This document shows, piece by piece, positions 1 through 12,210 of a stretch of 64,000 nt of DNA (positions are counted from its first letter, which is position 1; each line of letters starts with the position of its first letter). The notes under the pieces are model-generated. The model was not told the DNA's origin and searched no databases. It was given only the letters and a program-made list of their open reading frames with translations. The stretch lies in contig NC_081412.1 in the NCBI RefSeq assembly GCF_030272615.1, positions 666,110,352-666,174,351 of the forward strand, written 5' to 3'. This DNA is from Cryptomeria japonica (taxonomy: Eukaryota; Streptophyta; Pinopsida; Cupressales; Cupressaceae). A program made the translations under genes and the position numbers.

Positions 1-2101
1 TTCACTAGCATTCATTCTCCAAAGGTCTGCAACAAGGTGACGTGTAGATAAATTGAAAAGCATGCCACAAGTCAACCCAAAACATATCTTCTAGATTAAA
101 AATATCAATCTGTATCCCCACATACAAAGGTAGGACCCAATATCAATGCAACACAAACTTCTAATCAGGTGGAGACACCCAAGGATTCATCACAAGCAAA
201 AGAACAACACCTGTCTCAAACAAACAACATCATAAACATCCAAAAAATTCCCAAATCCTTCCTTTACTTTTCCATATAAATATCATAATGGCACAACGTA
301 ATTGATACCAAATACTTCATTTTAGAGAGCCAATCAAACATAAAATACAATATCATTACTTGTAGACCACATCATTGTCTAATAATTGAACTGAGACATA
401 TTATAGACATTGTAAACATGTCCTCCAATCCATAGCATATTAATGCAAAGAAATGTGGACCATTTCTCAAACCACTTCTAATAGAGAACCAGACTGTCAA
501 CTAACAATTATTATAAATAATATTAGCAACAACACCAATGACCTAAAAAGATAGGAGTGCAGTGTGCATAGAGAATAAACATTATATTCAAGTCCTCAAG
601 ACCATGTCTCCAAATGTGAAGGAATGTGGACCATTCTTTCAAACATACATCAATACATACTTCTATACAAACTTGCTCCATCAAGTGTTCATCACCTTCT
701 CATTCAGTACAAAATCCTAATTATATTGGCATGCATCTAATCCCCATCATAATATCTCAACCCATTTTAATATCAACATACCATCACTTCCATCAAAATT
801 ACCAATATTATCTATACTATTAGAATCAGAGATCACTGAAAGGGGGGGTGAATCAGTGATCTATCGGAAGTTAAAACCACAAACTTATTCTTTATTCACT
901 GGTTAGCAATGTGTAGCAGAAAAGAACATAAACATACAACAAATAATGCACAAATCCACAACACTAGAATTTTTATGTGGAAACCCGTAAAGAGAAAAAT
1001 CATGGTGGGGCTGGAACCCACAATATTCATATACTATGGCTAGGAGTACATAAATATTACATAAATGGGGAATGCACTTGCATTCAGGCTCACTTCCTAG
1101 AGCTTACTACTCAATTACAATTTCCCTGAAAGCTACAACCTTCAGGGAAGTCTCACTGACTTACAATTTGATTACAATGAGAAAATACAATGAAATGAAC
1201 TCTCAATTATCATCTGACTATGCAAGAATGAGTTATGGTTAAGCACTGAATCTCTGATTGTCTTTGCTTTGTTGAATATCAGTTTTTGTCTCAGTCATAT
1301 ATCGGTTGGTCTGAAAGAAAAATGTGCACGTGAAACTGCACTCAATCGTACCAAAATGGATCATCACACTATTAACACATCGAAAATCAATCGCCAAAAT
1401 GATCTTATATATCTGGTCTTAACAAAAAAGCAATCTCCTGCAAGTCGGCTTCAAGAAGTGTAACGTGTAGCTCCAAGTCGGCTTCAATCTCAAACACAAC
1501 ATAGCACCAGATTAAAATATTATAATCACACACTTCCTAAAGGTCTTCTCAATCACCGAGATCACAAAAACAATCACCAAAAACACCGCAATCATCGGAA
1601 ATCATTCCAGATCAAAACATTACTGAAATACCATGTTTTATCAGTTAACTGCCTATCGGTTACCACCATCTTCCGAATAAGATGAATCACGACTGCCATA
1701 TCAAATCATCAAGAAGAGTTACCATCAATGACAACCCTAGACCAATATGCAACTATCAGAAGCCAGCTGAAATCACCGAATGAGTGCCAATTGCCAACAT
1801 ATACAACCAACTTAGTGCAGACATTAGAAACCAATGAGGTGGACATCCACAAACCATCTTGAACCAATATCCAATTTTTCTTCACACCAACTTCTTCATA
1901 CCAACAAAGAAAATCATGACACCAATAGAAAAATAGTGGCCATGAAAAATAATAGCCAATGTAGTCTCATCATCACATCCTTAACAATTGCAAAAATAAT
2001 TTACTCAACCAATCATCATATCATTAATGACTGCAACAATCAAGGATAGCATACATTATCAGATATCAAGTTGACATCACTGACAACACATATTGCCAAC
2101 A
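1..2101 (-). repeat. 3' LTR of the Copia-type element (partial), interrupted by a solo LTR
   Basis: The minus strand starts with TGTTGGCAATATG at 2101, directly after a purine tract, and aligns with the 5' LTR at 8374 (TATTGGAAATATG). The terminal TG has become TA in the 5' copy. The LTR runs to base 1 and beyond, so about 0.7 kb of it (matching 6462-7175) is missing. The 982-bp solo LTR at 818-1799 plus its duplicated 5-bp target must be removed for the two LTRs to align. Confidence 0.88.
818..1799 (-). mobile_element. Solo LTR nested in an LTR, TSD TATAC
   Basis: This 982-bp insertion is flanked by TATAC at 813-817 and 1800-1804. The sister LTR at about 8075 reads straight through a single TCAATAC, so the empty site is visible in the same window. 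It ends in TTGCCAACA and starts TATTAGAATC (decayed from TGTTGGAATC). Its interior, for example the GGGGGGGTGAATCAGTG block near 845 and the block near 1000-1090, is related to the reverse complement of the LTRs at 10975-12142 and 18989-20167. It is therefore a minus-oriented member of that wider LTR family, with no internal region. Confidence 0.9.
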
Positions 2102-2116
2102 ATCTTCCTCTTTTTC
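2102..2116 (-). promoter_or_regulatory. Polypurine tract of the Copia-type element
   Basis: The minus strand reads GAAAAAGAGGAAGAT immediately before the LTR start TGTTGGCA. This is the usual position and composition of the plus-strand priming site of a Copia element. Confidence 0.8.
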
Positions 2117-2289
2117 ATTGATGGAATCACTACATAATGCAATGTTCTTCCTTTCCAAATGTGCCTCCTTCCAAATTTGTATTCTCTCTCCCTTTGACAT
2201 CGAGGACAAAGGGCACATATCTTTACTTGATTTAGATCCTTTTGACAAAAGGCACATATCCTTAACATATTTTGCTTGGGAAATAAAAA

Positions 2290-4597
2290 TACCATTATCT
2301 AACTAAGCAACTTGAAAACCAAGAAAGAAAGACAACTCACCAATCATTGACATCTCAAACTCCTTTTACATTACCTCTGCAAACCTCTTACATACCTTAT
2401 CATCTCCTCCAAAGATGATATCATCAACATATATAATAATTATCAATTTTGATATAGAGATTACTATCTACAATACCTTTTTTGAAGCCTTGTTGTAGTA
2501 GATACTTATCTAATCTTGTATACCAAGTCCTAGGGTCCTACTTGAGATCCTTTTTAATCTACATACCATGTCTAGATCTTCTGTCCACTGAAAACCATCA
2601 AGATATTATATATAATATTCTTCTTCTAGTTCTCTATTTAGGAAGGTTGACTTGACATCCATCTGATACAACTTGAAATCTTTGTGAGCAACAAAAGCTA
2701 AAAAAAATTGACTGCCTTCATTCTAGCAACCAGAGCAAAGATTTCCTCAAAATCAATTATTTCAACTTGAGAGTATCTCTTACATACCAATCTTGCCTTG
2801 TTTCTTGTTACTTATCCTTCTTCATTTAATTTGTTTCAAAATACCCTCTTGGTTCCAATAACATTCCTTTTTGTAGGTTTGGGAATAACTTCCCATGTAT
2901 GATTGTTCTCAGTTTGGTCAAGTTCTTCTTTCATAGCCTTTATACATCCTTCATCCTTGCTTGCATTAGAAACTTTCTTGGGCTCAACTTTTTACAAATA
3001 AAATATTCACTTGTCCAGTTCTCTTAGCAAGTCTTCTTCTAGTCTGCACACCTTCATTATTATCAGCAATGATCTATTCTTCAAAGTGGTCCCTTTAAAC
3101 ATACTTTGTCAAAGTTTTAGAGGTCTGGTTAGATTCATTTCCCTTATTTTCTTTTCCTTCATTTTATTTCTCTTCTCCTTTTGCAATGCAAGGGACACTT
3201 TCTATTTCACAATCCATAGGTTCTTCAATGGTTTGGTCAATTCTTAATCTAATTTGAAATTTGATCTTTTGGCTATTTTCCTAAGCCTCTAGTTGTATCA
3301 TCTATAGGCCTTGTTTCTTGTTGAATATCCAATGAAAATGCCTTCATCAGAACTTGAGTCCACATTTCCAAGATCCTCTTCATCTTTTCTAATATATCAC
3401 TTGCTCCCAACATTTTTGAAGTGCTTAATAGTAGCAGTTCTTCCATACCACATCTTATAGGGGGTCTTTGATTAGTCATTTCTAATATGCACTCTTTTAA
3501 GAATATAAACAACAATACTCAAAACATGTCTCCAGTAAACATTAGGTAATTTAGTATCCTTTAGCATTGTCCTAGCCATTTCTTGAACTCTTTCTTTTTG
3601 CTACCCCATTTTCCTAATGGGTCCTAGGGGCAGAAAAATGTATTCTAATACCACAATCCTCACAAAACTTATTAAACTCATTTGATGTAAATTCACCTCC
3701 TCTATTAGACCTCAAACATTTGATCTTCATGTCCATTTCATTCTCCACCAATGATCTAAACATATTAAACTTATCTAATGCTTTAGATTTTTCTCTTACG
3801 AAAGTAACCCATGTCATTCTAGAGTAATCATCAACAAGTATCATAAATTACCTTTCACCATGTAGTCCTCTTGTTTTAGTAGGTCCATATAGATCAATAT
3901 GCATCATATCGAAGGGTTTTGAAGAATAATATTCTTTTCTCTAGAACTTTGTCTTTGTCTATTTCCCCATTTGACACTCTCTGCATACATCATTAGTAGG
4001 CTTGACAATCTTGGGCATATCTCTTACTGCATTTGCAGTGCTAATATTCACAATGTTATCAAAGTTGGTGCATCCCATCCTTTTATGCTAAATACATCAT
4101 TCATTGCTTTGAGCCATTAAACAATTTCCTCCTTGAGTTTATTTTAGGTGGTAGATATTTCCATTAATCCTTGTTCCTTCTGCAAGCAGTCTTCCAGAGC
4201 TCCCTTTTTTTATTTCATATCCATTCTCATGAAATGTAAGCTTATAATCCTTGTTGCACATATGACTAACACTAAAAATATTATGTCTTAAACCTTTCAC
4301 ATAAAGAACATCCTCTATTTTTCTCTTTCTATCAATAGTTATGGTTTCCTTACAATAGCTTTGAGTAGCCTCTTCACCACCAAACTTGATAGATCCACCA
4401 TTCCATTTCTCAAGATTAATAAAATTTCTTTTGTCATCAATCATGTGATTAGAGAAACCACTATCAATTACCCAAACATTAGGTTCTTCTTTTGCATGAA
4501 GAGCAATCCACACAATCAAAGATCTCTCACTGATGTTATTGTTAGACATACTACCATATTTTTCATATTTGTTGGTCTTATCATTCTTAACAACCAT
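2290..4597 (-). pseudogene. Copia pol remnant: protease, integrase and reverse transcriptase, no RNase H
   Basis: Read on the minus strand. The protease region (4597-4139) contains VWVIDSGFSNHM, the DSG aspartic-protease motif of Copia elements. The integrase core (3844-3614) contains ILVDDYSRMTWV and NRGGEFTS, which match the catalytic D and D-G-E-F blocks; the block near 3515-3273 matches the IN-RT linker. RT follows at about 2900-2300, with a region resembling the conserved 'NKARLV' block near 2800 and the active-site box YVDD at about 2411-2422. Frames shift and stop repeatedly, so no functional polyprotein is made. RT runs almost directly into the PPT, leaving too little room for RNase H. 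Confidence 0.85.
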
Positions 4598-4732
4598 AAA
4601 TATTGTTTCATCATTTGAATCATCATGGTCTTCTTAATATGAGTAGCTACTTTCTTTGGAATATAAACTTCTTTTAAGTCTATCCCATTTTCTTTTATCA
4701 TCTCCTTTCATAATGTTGTCTTATCCAAAAGT

Positions 4733-4774
4733 ACATCGAGATGCATAGTGACCAATTTTTCCACAACTAAAACA
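4733..4774 (-). other. CCHC zinc knuckle of Copia gag
   Basis: The minus-strand translation is CFSCGKIGHYASRC, a perfect CX2CX4HX4C nucleocapsid knuckle. It lies between the gag remnant and the protease, as expected for Copia. Confidence 0.85.
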
Positions 4775-4885
4775 CTTAAAAGGTAACTTACCTTTATACT
4801 TGCAATGCCTTTCTTCAATCTCCTTACAAAGTTTTCTTATGCATTATGTCTTTGGATCAGCATTGACTTTCACTTTCTTACTAGT

Positions 4886-5774
4886 TGATGAGGGAGCAAC
4901 CCGAGAAACAGAAAAACACAACAAATTGCAATAAAAGAGACACAAGAGATATTATTATTATCTGAAAACTATCTGCAATACAAGCATACATGAAAATAAG
5001 AGGAATAATCCTCATAGGCTGCAACACAACAACTTACATAGTTTTCTAGAAACCCTTTACAATGCAAATTATCCAACCCAAAACTTAACTCCCCAAAAAC
5101 TCACATACAACTCACATCCCAAAACTAAACTCACAAGTTTCCTCAATGAGTCATAAATAGACTTTTCCAATTTGGAGCCAAAATTAAAATTTAGAAATTT
5201 CCATTTGGCGGACAAATGCCAAACATGAAATTGGAATTATGAAAATACAGCCAGATTTGAAAAATTGAAACTTTCCAAAACATTGTCCAACTTTCGGCAG
5301 CCATAACTTTTGATCTTGGAATCAGATTGATGAACCGTTTGAAGCATTGGAAAGGTCTCTGAGCGTAGAATATGCAAATGATATGCTCCATTGATTCCCT
5401 CCATTTTCAGGCCTGTTTGACACCATTTAATGCCTCAAATCTGACTTGGAAGAATTTTTTTATTTTTTCGGGAAACTAAAACTTTAATAACTTTCCAATT
5501 GTTAATGCTTTTAATCTGATTCTTTCACCAATATGCTTATTTTTCCGTTCTCAAGCTTCCCGCAAAATTTGGGCTCCATCCACCTTTAAATAAAAACCTA
5601 CTTTTTTTGGCATTTGGTTAGAAAAATCAGCTTGTCAATTCTGAAAGTTGGAATCTCTTATTCTCCCAAATGGGTATCCAGAATTGCAAAAACATTAAAA
5701 TAAAACTAAATAAAAAGAAGAAGAAAAATTGGTAATGCAGGATTGCCCTTACACCACTGGATGCTCCTGCATCA
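4886..5774 (-). mobile_element. Solo LTR inside Copia gag, TSD CTAGT
   Basis: This 889-bp insertion begins TGATGAGGGAGCAACC and ends in the near-inverse (GATGCTCCTGCATCA). It is flanked by CTAGT at 4881-4885 and 5775-5779. Removing it with one target copy joins gag in frame (ALKTS then KKVKV on the minus strand), which independently confirms the borders. Orientation is judged minus from internal resemblance to reverse-complemented LTR ends elsewhere. No internal domain remains. Confidence 0.87.
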
Positions 5775-6446
5775 CTAGTTTTCAATGCAACTTCTATCTT
5801 GGAATTGTCCAACTCAATATCTCTCATCTCAAAGGTAGTCAGTGCTCCATTGAGTTGATCTATTGTATAGGTCTCCAAATCCTTACTTTCTTCAATAGGA
5901 GGCACCCTTAAGAACAAAAAATTTAGGTAGGGTTCTGAGTACCTTCTTTACTACCTCATCCTAATCCAATTTTCCACCAACTCCTTTGATTTTATTAACC
6001 ACTTCAATTACCTGGTGTGTTTAGCTATCAATATTCTCATCTTCAGACATCTTTAGACTCTCAAACTTACTTTTGAGATTCTATAAAATTATTTGTCTTG
6101 TCTTCTTCTATCCTTCATATATGTTATTTAGCGTCTCCCAAATTTCTTTGCAAATTTTGTGGTCCATCACCTTTAATAGTTTTGTATCAAACAATCCACT
6201 TATGATTCCATTCCTTTCCTTTCCATTTTTCTTATGAATTGTGTTAGAGCAGCAGGCAATGTAGAGGGAGGAGTATAACCATCTACAAAAACGTTCCAAA
6301 TTTCATATCCCATAGAGTTCCAATATGATTCCATCCTCATTTTCTATAAATAATAGTTTGTGCCATCAAACTTGAGAATCTTGTAGGATCCATATTGTGT
6401 CATCTTGGATCTACCTCAAGTAGTTAATCTTCTTCTTTAGGAACTT
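5775..6446 (-). pseudogene. Copia gag remnant (UBN2-type)
   Basis: Minus-strand translation near 6180-6108 gives KLLKVMDHKICKEIWETLNN, which matches the Copia gag region where 'A.EIWE.L...Y.G' is the family hallmark. A second piece (5917-5780) reads DLETYTIDQLNGALTTFEMR, typical of the downstream gag region. Gag continues across the solo LTR into the zinc knuckle at 4774. Stops and frameshifts occur throughout. Confidence 0.82.
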
Positions 6447-6459
6447 AGCTCTAATACCG
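6447..6459 (-). promoter_or_regulatory. Primer-binding site, initiator tRNA-Met type
   Basis: The minus strand reads CGGTATTAGAGCT two bases inside the end of the 5' LTR. It is close to TGGTATCAGAGC, the complement of the plant initiator tRNA-Met 3' end used by Copia elements, with two changes. Confidence 0.8.
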
Positions 6460-6461
6460 AT

Positions 6462-8374
6462 TGATGAACACACCTTAGGACTGAGAGGGGGGTGAATTAG
6501 TTTGGACCTACTGCCTAAAATTTATTACTTAATCCATAGTCTCTTTAACCGTATTCTTATCAGTAGCGATGAGAGATACAACAATGAAACACCATTCACA
6601 AGAGAACATCGGTTTTACATGGAAAACCTAAACAAGGAAAAACATCTGTGAGAGTCAACTCACAATATATGAAATGATTACAATATAGTTTTAGGCTCAC
6701 TTTCAAGAAAACACTGCTCCCTGGAGGACTTGTAGGCTAAAGTACACTACCTTAGGGCAAGATATAATTCTTACAATCTGAAGATCACTTTTCTAGAGAA
6801 AGATACAATGAATATATAAATTAGGAAAAAATAGTCCTTTAGCAATACTACGTCCGACAATCTTCAAATATGTAGTTGTCTCTCAATGCTCGTCTCAAGC
6901 GACCAACTCCAAAATATTCACTACACACTTATTTTTTCACAACTAAAATCTAAAAAATCATATAATTATGTAGGTGTAGCACATGCATTGATCCACACAC
7001 TCATCTACTCACTCACACATCTTCAACATCAATTTGATCTTCTCTATATACTATTTTCTTAATTGCAAACATCAATTAGGTTAGCTAGAATAGAGGAAAA
7101 ACATAATTGTGGTGATAAAGAGATAGAGAGGACCTAAAACATGATATCACTTATTTCTAAGCAAGTAGGGACAATTCACATGCTATCATTCATTCTCCAA
7201 AGGTCAACAACAAGGTAACGTGTAGATACACTAAACAACACACCACAAGTCAACCCAAAACATATCTTCTAGATAAAAAAGCCTAATGTGGATCCCCACA
7301 CACCAAGGTAGGACCCAAAATCAATGCACCACAAACTTCTAAGCAAGCAGAGAGATCCAATGATTCACTGCAAGCCAAAGAAGAACACCTATTAGTCCAA
7401 ATAGAATGGATACCTTGAAACAAAGATTCCAATCACCATGCAACATCAAACATACCATCTAACATCATGTGGAGCACATCATGATGTTCCTTGAACTTCC
7501 AAAAATATTATCAAATCCTTCCTTTACTTCTCCATATCAAGATCATAGTCACACAACATAACTGATACTAAATACTTCATTTCGAAGAGTCAAACATAGA
7601 ACATAATATCATTACTTATAGACCACATCACCATCTGATAATTGAATTGAGACACATCACAGATGTTGTAAACATGTCCTCCAAGACATATCACTAGAAA
7701 CATCAATGTGAAGAAATGTGGGGCATTTCCTAGACCACTTCTGATAGAGAACCAAACTGTCAACCAACAACAATTACAAACTATATCAAGAAACACCAAA
7801 GACCTAAAAATGTAGGAGTGAAATGTCCACAAAGCGTAAACATTATATCCAAGGTTGCAAGACAATATATGCAAATTTGGAGGAATGTGGAGCATTCTTC
7901 GGACATACATCAATACATACTTCTACACCAACTTGCTCCATTATGTTTCCATCACCTTCTTATTCAATACATCATCCTCATTATATTGTCATGCATCTGA
8001 TCCTCATCTTAATATCTCAACCCATATAAACATCAACATACCATCACTGCCATTAGCATTGTCAATAGTATCAATACAACTAACTCAATGCAGACAACAA
8101 ACACCAAGGAAGTGGATATCCACAAACCATCTACAACCAATATCCATCTATTCTTCGAATCAACCTCTTCATACCAATAAGGCGAATCTTGACAACAACA
8201 GAAAAATAGTAGCCATGACACACAATAGCCAATGCAGTCTCATTATCACATCCTTAACAATTGCAAAAATACTCTACTCAACCAATCATCATATTATCAA
8301 AGACCACAACAATCAAGGACAACATACATTGTTAGACATTAGGTTGACATCAATGACAACACATATTTCCAATA
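6462..8374 (-). repeat. 5' LTR of the Copia-type element (1.91 kb)
   Basis: It runs from TATTGGAAATATG (8374, decayed TG) to TTCATCA at 6462 on the minus strand and is followed by the PBS. Its 5' two thirds align with 1-2101. Its last part contains the GAGAGGGGGGTGAATTAG block shared with other LTR ends in the window. At 1.9 kb it is long for a Copia LTR. Confidence 0.86.
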
Positions 8375-8628
8375 CTTTCAATTTAATATATAAACTTTGT
8401 TCTATCAAGACGTGCTTTCCTTTTCATTTCAATTCTTTATAAGTTTAATTAGATAAGTGAATCCAATTTGTTCTCAACCCCTTTCCCAATAGGTTTTGAG
8501 GTTGAGCCTATTTAATTTTTATTACCTAAATGTGATGTGTGATAAATGGGTTTGATTTAATGTCTTACATGTTTAAGCTAATAAACTCTATTTTCCTACA
8601 TTTATAGGTATTTACAAGAGTTGAAAGA

Positions 8629-9025
8629 GAGATTTGATAACACGTAAGAGTCACACAAGAACTTGAAACCTCCACATATCACCTATGGAATCAAAGATAG
8701 CCTTTCACAAAAGAGTGGAGTAAGATGATAATTTCTTGATTACAGATGAAATAATGATATAATCATCAATAATTGATCAATCCACTACTACTACATAATA
8801 TACATATGAGGCCTTTCTTATATAGGAAAGATTGAGGGATATGAAAGATAAGATTGTGATAATTTTCTTAATCCTATATCATGAGACAACTAAAATTAAT
8901 ATCACATGTGTACTAGAGAATTCTAGAAAGATTTGTAAAACCCTAAGTAAATTTAACCTATGAACACATGTGAATAGTACCTAATAGATACACTAGTTAG
9001 ATAAAATGCCTTGTTCATACCAACA
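8629..9025 (-). repeat. LTR of a background Copia-type element with flanking PBS (copy A)
   Basis: On the minus strand the LTR starts TGTTGGTATG at 9025, preceded by a GGGGG-containing purine tract (9026-9035). It ends near 8645, followed by TGTTATCAAATCTC at 8642-8629, which resembles a TGGTATCAAATC PBS. The LTR is only about 380 bp. A diverged second copy lies at about 25596-25956. A PPT on one side and a PBS on the other mean it is either the middle LTR of a tandem LTR-internal-LTR-internal array or a 5' LTR abutting a second element. Confidence 0.6.
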
Positions 9026-9096
9026 CCCCCTTAAGCGCAACTTGGGAAGAATAAAAAAATACAAGAATGCAAAATTGATGCAAGGATAGGCCAAAA
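9026..9096 (-). repeat. Background Copia-type internal fragment, left half (continues at 24772)
   Basis: The sequence continues at 24772 once the 15.7-kb nested element is removed. The rejoined stretch (CACCCCCTTAAGCGCAACTT, then CATGTTAAGTACCCATG) aligns with 25957-26420 in the same order, so both are 3'-internal ends of the same element family. Confidence 0.65.
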
Positions 9097-9101
9097 CTAC
9101 T

Positions 9102-10290
9102 TGTAATGGGTGAAAAATTAGGGTTTCCACCATAGAAAGATGAAAAACGCTATTTTTTTTCTAAGAGACCTATTACATTCAAAAGAGGGTTGAATCCAAT
9201 AGATTTAGTCACAAACCAGAAAAGATAAGGATTGAAAATACTGATTGGATTCAAAGGGTGAATTTGTTTACCCTCTTTTGTGAGTTGAATTGCTAAAATT
9301 CGGGTAAAATGTTGAAAATGAAGGTAAAAACACATAAACAGTGAGATACAATTGTCGGATTGAGGCACACACTTGGATATGAGGAATATAAGAAGATTTG
9401 ACTTGATCCCCGAAAAAGATCCAAAAATGTCAGAATCGTAGTGAAATTCACCTTGTTCCTCCAAACTTTTTGTACACCAAAGGGGGTTATTTGTCTCTGC
9501 AAATAATTCCAATTCTGAAGATCACAGCTTTGTACCTATTTCCTACACACAGGAATAAAGGGAAATAGGTTTGGAATAGGGGCTTGCCTAAGTCAAACCC
9601 CGATTTAGGAATTAACCTTGATTGAAATATTGCAAATATTGAAATAAATAATCGAAAGATATACCTCATATCTGCAATGACTAATAATGCTGCTTTGTTT
9701 CTTGAATGTAATCACATATGTTGTATGAAATTGCATGCACATGACATAACCCTAATCACACACACATGCTTGCATATGATTGATGTAATATTGATCCACA
9801 ATTGATGAATGAAGAATGCAACCTTGACTTCTAAAAATGCTTGATGATGAATACTTCAATGCTTGAATGATTGATGATTATAATTTTGCCCTTCTATCCT
9901 TTCCTTATTCTTGTTGTATACCCAAATGAGAGGGGAAAGCCACCTTATATACTTTCCTGTTGAAAAACATATTAATTTTTTGACATAGGCTAACAAGCGG
10001 CTAGATTTCCTGCCCAAAATTGATAATGCCAAAGGGGTTCAAAATGGGGCTCAAATAAGGAGGACCATAGTGTGGCACCCTAATCCTAATGAGGACCAAA
10101 GTGCCACACCCTGGTCCTATCCTATTTTAGGACCAAACTAAGGGGCCATGTTGTGTATAAAGTGAAAATAAGGCCATATTTGCATGATACAAGCATAATC
10201 GGGTCTTAATTAAGCACTAAGGGATGAACACTAAGGTGAGGACCCAAAATGTAGACTAAATTGTAAGGGAGTACAATTTAGGATTCTACA
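9102..10290 (-). repeat. 3' LTR of the Gypsy-like non-autonomous element
   Basis: Aligns along its length with 23600-24766, for example TAATGGGTGAAAAATTAG at the left end and ACTAAATTGTAAGGGA near the right end. It terminates CTACA at 10290 and is followed by TTTATCCCCCACTTT, which on the minus strand is the PPT AAAGTGGGGGATAAA (10305-10291). Confidence 0.88.
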
Positions 10291-10305
10291 TTTATCCCCC
10301 ACTTT
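10291..10305 (-). promoter_or_regulatory. Polypurine tract of the Gypsy-like element
   Basis: The minus strand reads AAAGTGGGGGATAAA directly before the LTR start TGTAG. This fixes the element's orientation as minus. Confidence 0.8.
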
Positions 10306-10914
10306 AGCGGGAGTATGAGCTTATGCAAATACTCGTGGTAAAGTAAACGAAAGAGAGATGAAGAAGAGGAGCAATGAGGAGCAAAATCACGAAGAGTATA
10401 AGATGTCACTAATTTCAAGGAACCAAGCCCTCGATATTAGGATCTTAATGAGCACTCAAATGTATGCAGGGGCACACAACAACAAGTCAAAAACAAAAAG
10501 ACAAACAAAGACAAACAAGCAAACAAAGGAAAAAAGACACACAACACAAGCTAAAGACCAAAAACAAGACCTCAAGTCAACTAGCTGAAGAGACCTCGAT
10601 ATCAAAATGTTTCAACCACTAATATCATTCTTGAAAAATATCATCTCACTAAAATGAGCAATCACATAAAAGAGAAAAGAGCACATCATCCATGAACCAT
10701 CAATAGAAAAGTTATGAGCTCATCAGAAGAAGGAAAGAGAGAGCATGGATATAAGTTAGATGTGTTTTTCCAGGTGATCCATGAGAAGAATGATGAGAAA
10801 GGACATAGATACCTTTCCCCTAGATGTGTTTATATAGGTGATCCATGTTGGGGAGGAGAATAGGAATAGTCTAGCTATTTTTAGCTAGCTCCACTCATCC
10901 TCGTGCATGTGTGC
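10306..10914. other. Internal 3' region of the Gypsy-like element, no gene
   Basis: Purine-rich on the plus strand. It has one short open frame (10358-10588, Lys/Gln-rich, low complexity) that shows no retroelement motif. The first 60 bases resemble 36860-36910, so a relative of this element left a fragment inside the CACTA element downstream. Confidence 0.5.
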
Positions 10915-10974
10915 AAGTGATGTCTGGTTTCAAGTATATAACACCCCATATAAGAGTTTATTTCCTCTAGTTTC
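10915..10974. repeat. Start of a tandem repeat array (continues at 20168)
   Basis: The array was split by the nested element. Units of roughly 75-115 bp are built around the words TCTAGTTTCAAG, TAAGAGTTT and GTGTAACC. This piece ends CTCTAGTTTC and the rest resumes GTTTCAAGTATG at 20168, rebuilding one unit across the insertion site. Confidence 0.7.
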
Positions 10975-12142
10975 TATTGGCATTTGATGTTTCGATGATG
11001 CTCCAGTGAAGAATGGTGTTTCCTGATGCTTATAGATTCTTAGGAGTTTTCATTGATGGAAACTCAGCCTACTAATTTGATCTGGTATGAAGTTTTGGCT
11101 AACTGGGTGTCTTGGATAAAGTATTTATGGATTAAGACTGTCAATGCAGTTCAGTATACAGTTGTGTGATCATTCTCATTTCTGGTGAAGTGGGTTTTGG
11201 TTTTAGTTTCGGTGATCAGTGATTAGTTGGTTGGGTATATGAAGTAGATTATTATGATAATCCACCCCCTGGTGTTGATTCCTATGCTTGATTGAAGGTT
11301 CGATATCTAGTAAAGCAGCAAAGCAGAGTATTCATCATGTTTGGTGGTATAACATGTGACCAGATTCTTAGAGTTGATTTTGATGATTGGTAATGTGTTT
11401 GAGATGGTTGATGAGACCTATAGGAATCGTGTGATCATGTATTTTGGGTCCGAAATAGGGTTCGGTAAAAGATCTAAGTTGTCTTGCAACTACACATTTG
11501 ATTTTTTATATTTGGTGAAGTCAACTTGTGGAAGATCATTTTTGTTGGTGCAGATATATAAGATCAACTTGGTTAGTATCTTTGTGTGTGGTAATGATGT
11601 ATGCAATGGTTTTAGGAGCAATTGAGTGCAGTTTCACGTGTGCGTCCTAATTTTTGATGATTCAATGAGCAATTGCAAAGAAAAACATAGTAGATTATTA
11701 CATCATTCACAATGGATCACCTTGAGCCTAACCGGAACTAAATTGTGGCATAGTTAGATGATATTTTCCAATTCATCACTTAGTGTAATCCTTTTGTAAT
11801 CATTTGTAAGGCATTGAGCCTTCCTTCGAGGTTGTAGCCCTGTTTTTGTGATTGAGTAGTGAGCTCTAGGCAATGTGCTTGAATGCAAGTGCATTCTCCT
11901 TTTTTTAATTTTTTTGCTACTGGCCATAGTGAAATAATATTGTGGGTTCAAATTCCACTGTGGTTTTCCCCTTTTGGTTTTCCACATAAAAATATTGGTG
12001 TTATGGTTGCATAGCTATTTATTTTGTTTTGTTGCACTTTACTTTCCTTCTTATACATCTGGTGGTTAAAGAATCAGAATAATAAGTTTAAAATTTGTAG
12101 GACACTGATTCACCCCCCACTTAGTGTTCATCGATTCCAACA
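10975..12142 (+). repeat. 5' LTR of the non-autonomous element
   Basis: Pairs with 18989-20167 along its whole length. It ends TTCCAACA and is followed by the PBS. The short open frame at 11356-11625, also present in the 3' LTR (19364-19633), is an incidental LTR frame and not a gene. Confidence 0.9.
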
Positions 12143-12144
12143 AT

Positions 12145-12156
12145 TGGTATCAAATC
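12145..12156 (+). promoter_or_regulatory. Primer-binding site TGGTATCAAATC
   Basis: Two bases after the 5' LTR end. It is close to TGGTATCAGAGC, the initiator tRNA-Met complement, with two changes in the last five bases. Confidence 0.82.
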
Positions 12157-12210
12157 TTAGTTCCTCTGAGAAATCCTAACAGCTTGAGGAAGATCCGAAA
12201 GATTGAATCA

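Larger units (their letters stand above)
1..8374 (-). mobile_element. Copia-type LTR retrotransposon, degenerate, 3' LTR truncated by window edge
   Basis: On the minus strand the order is 5' LTR (8374 to 6462), PBS (about 6459-6447), gag, zinc knuckle, protease, integrase, reverse transcriptase, PPT (2116-2102), then a 3' LTR from 2101 that leaves the window. Gag-PR-IN-RT order and a TGGTATTAGAGC-like PBS are those of Ty1/Copia elements. The two LTRs align over about 1.1 kb (1-2101 against about 7176-8374), with an indel of about 75 bp near 200/7400. RNase H is not recognisable between the RT motif near 2411 and the PPT, so the 3' end of pol appears deleted. Two solo LTRs sit inside it. Coding frames carry many stops, so this copy is dead. 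The TSD cannot be checked because the 3' end is outside the window. Confidence 0.88.

Noticed and set aside
11356-11625. 89-codon frame repeated at 19364-19633, at first sight a duplicated small gene
   Set aside because: Both copies are the same position of the two LTRs of one element, so duplication is explained and no protein motif is present.
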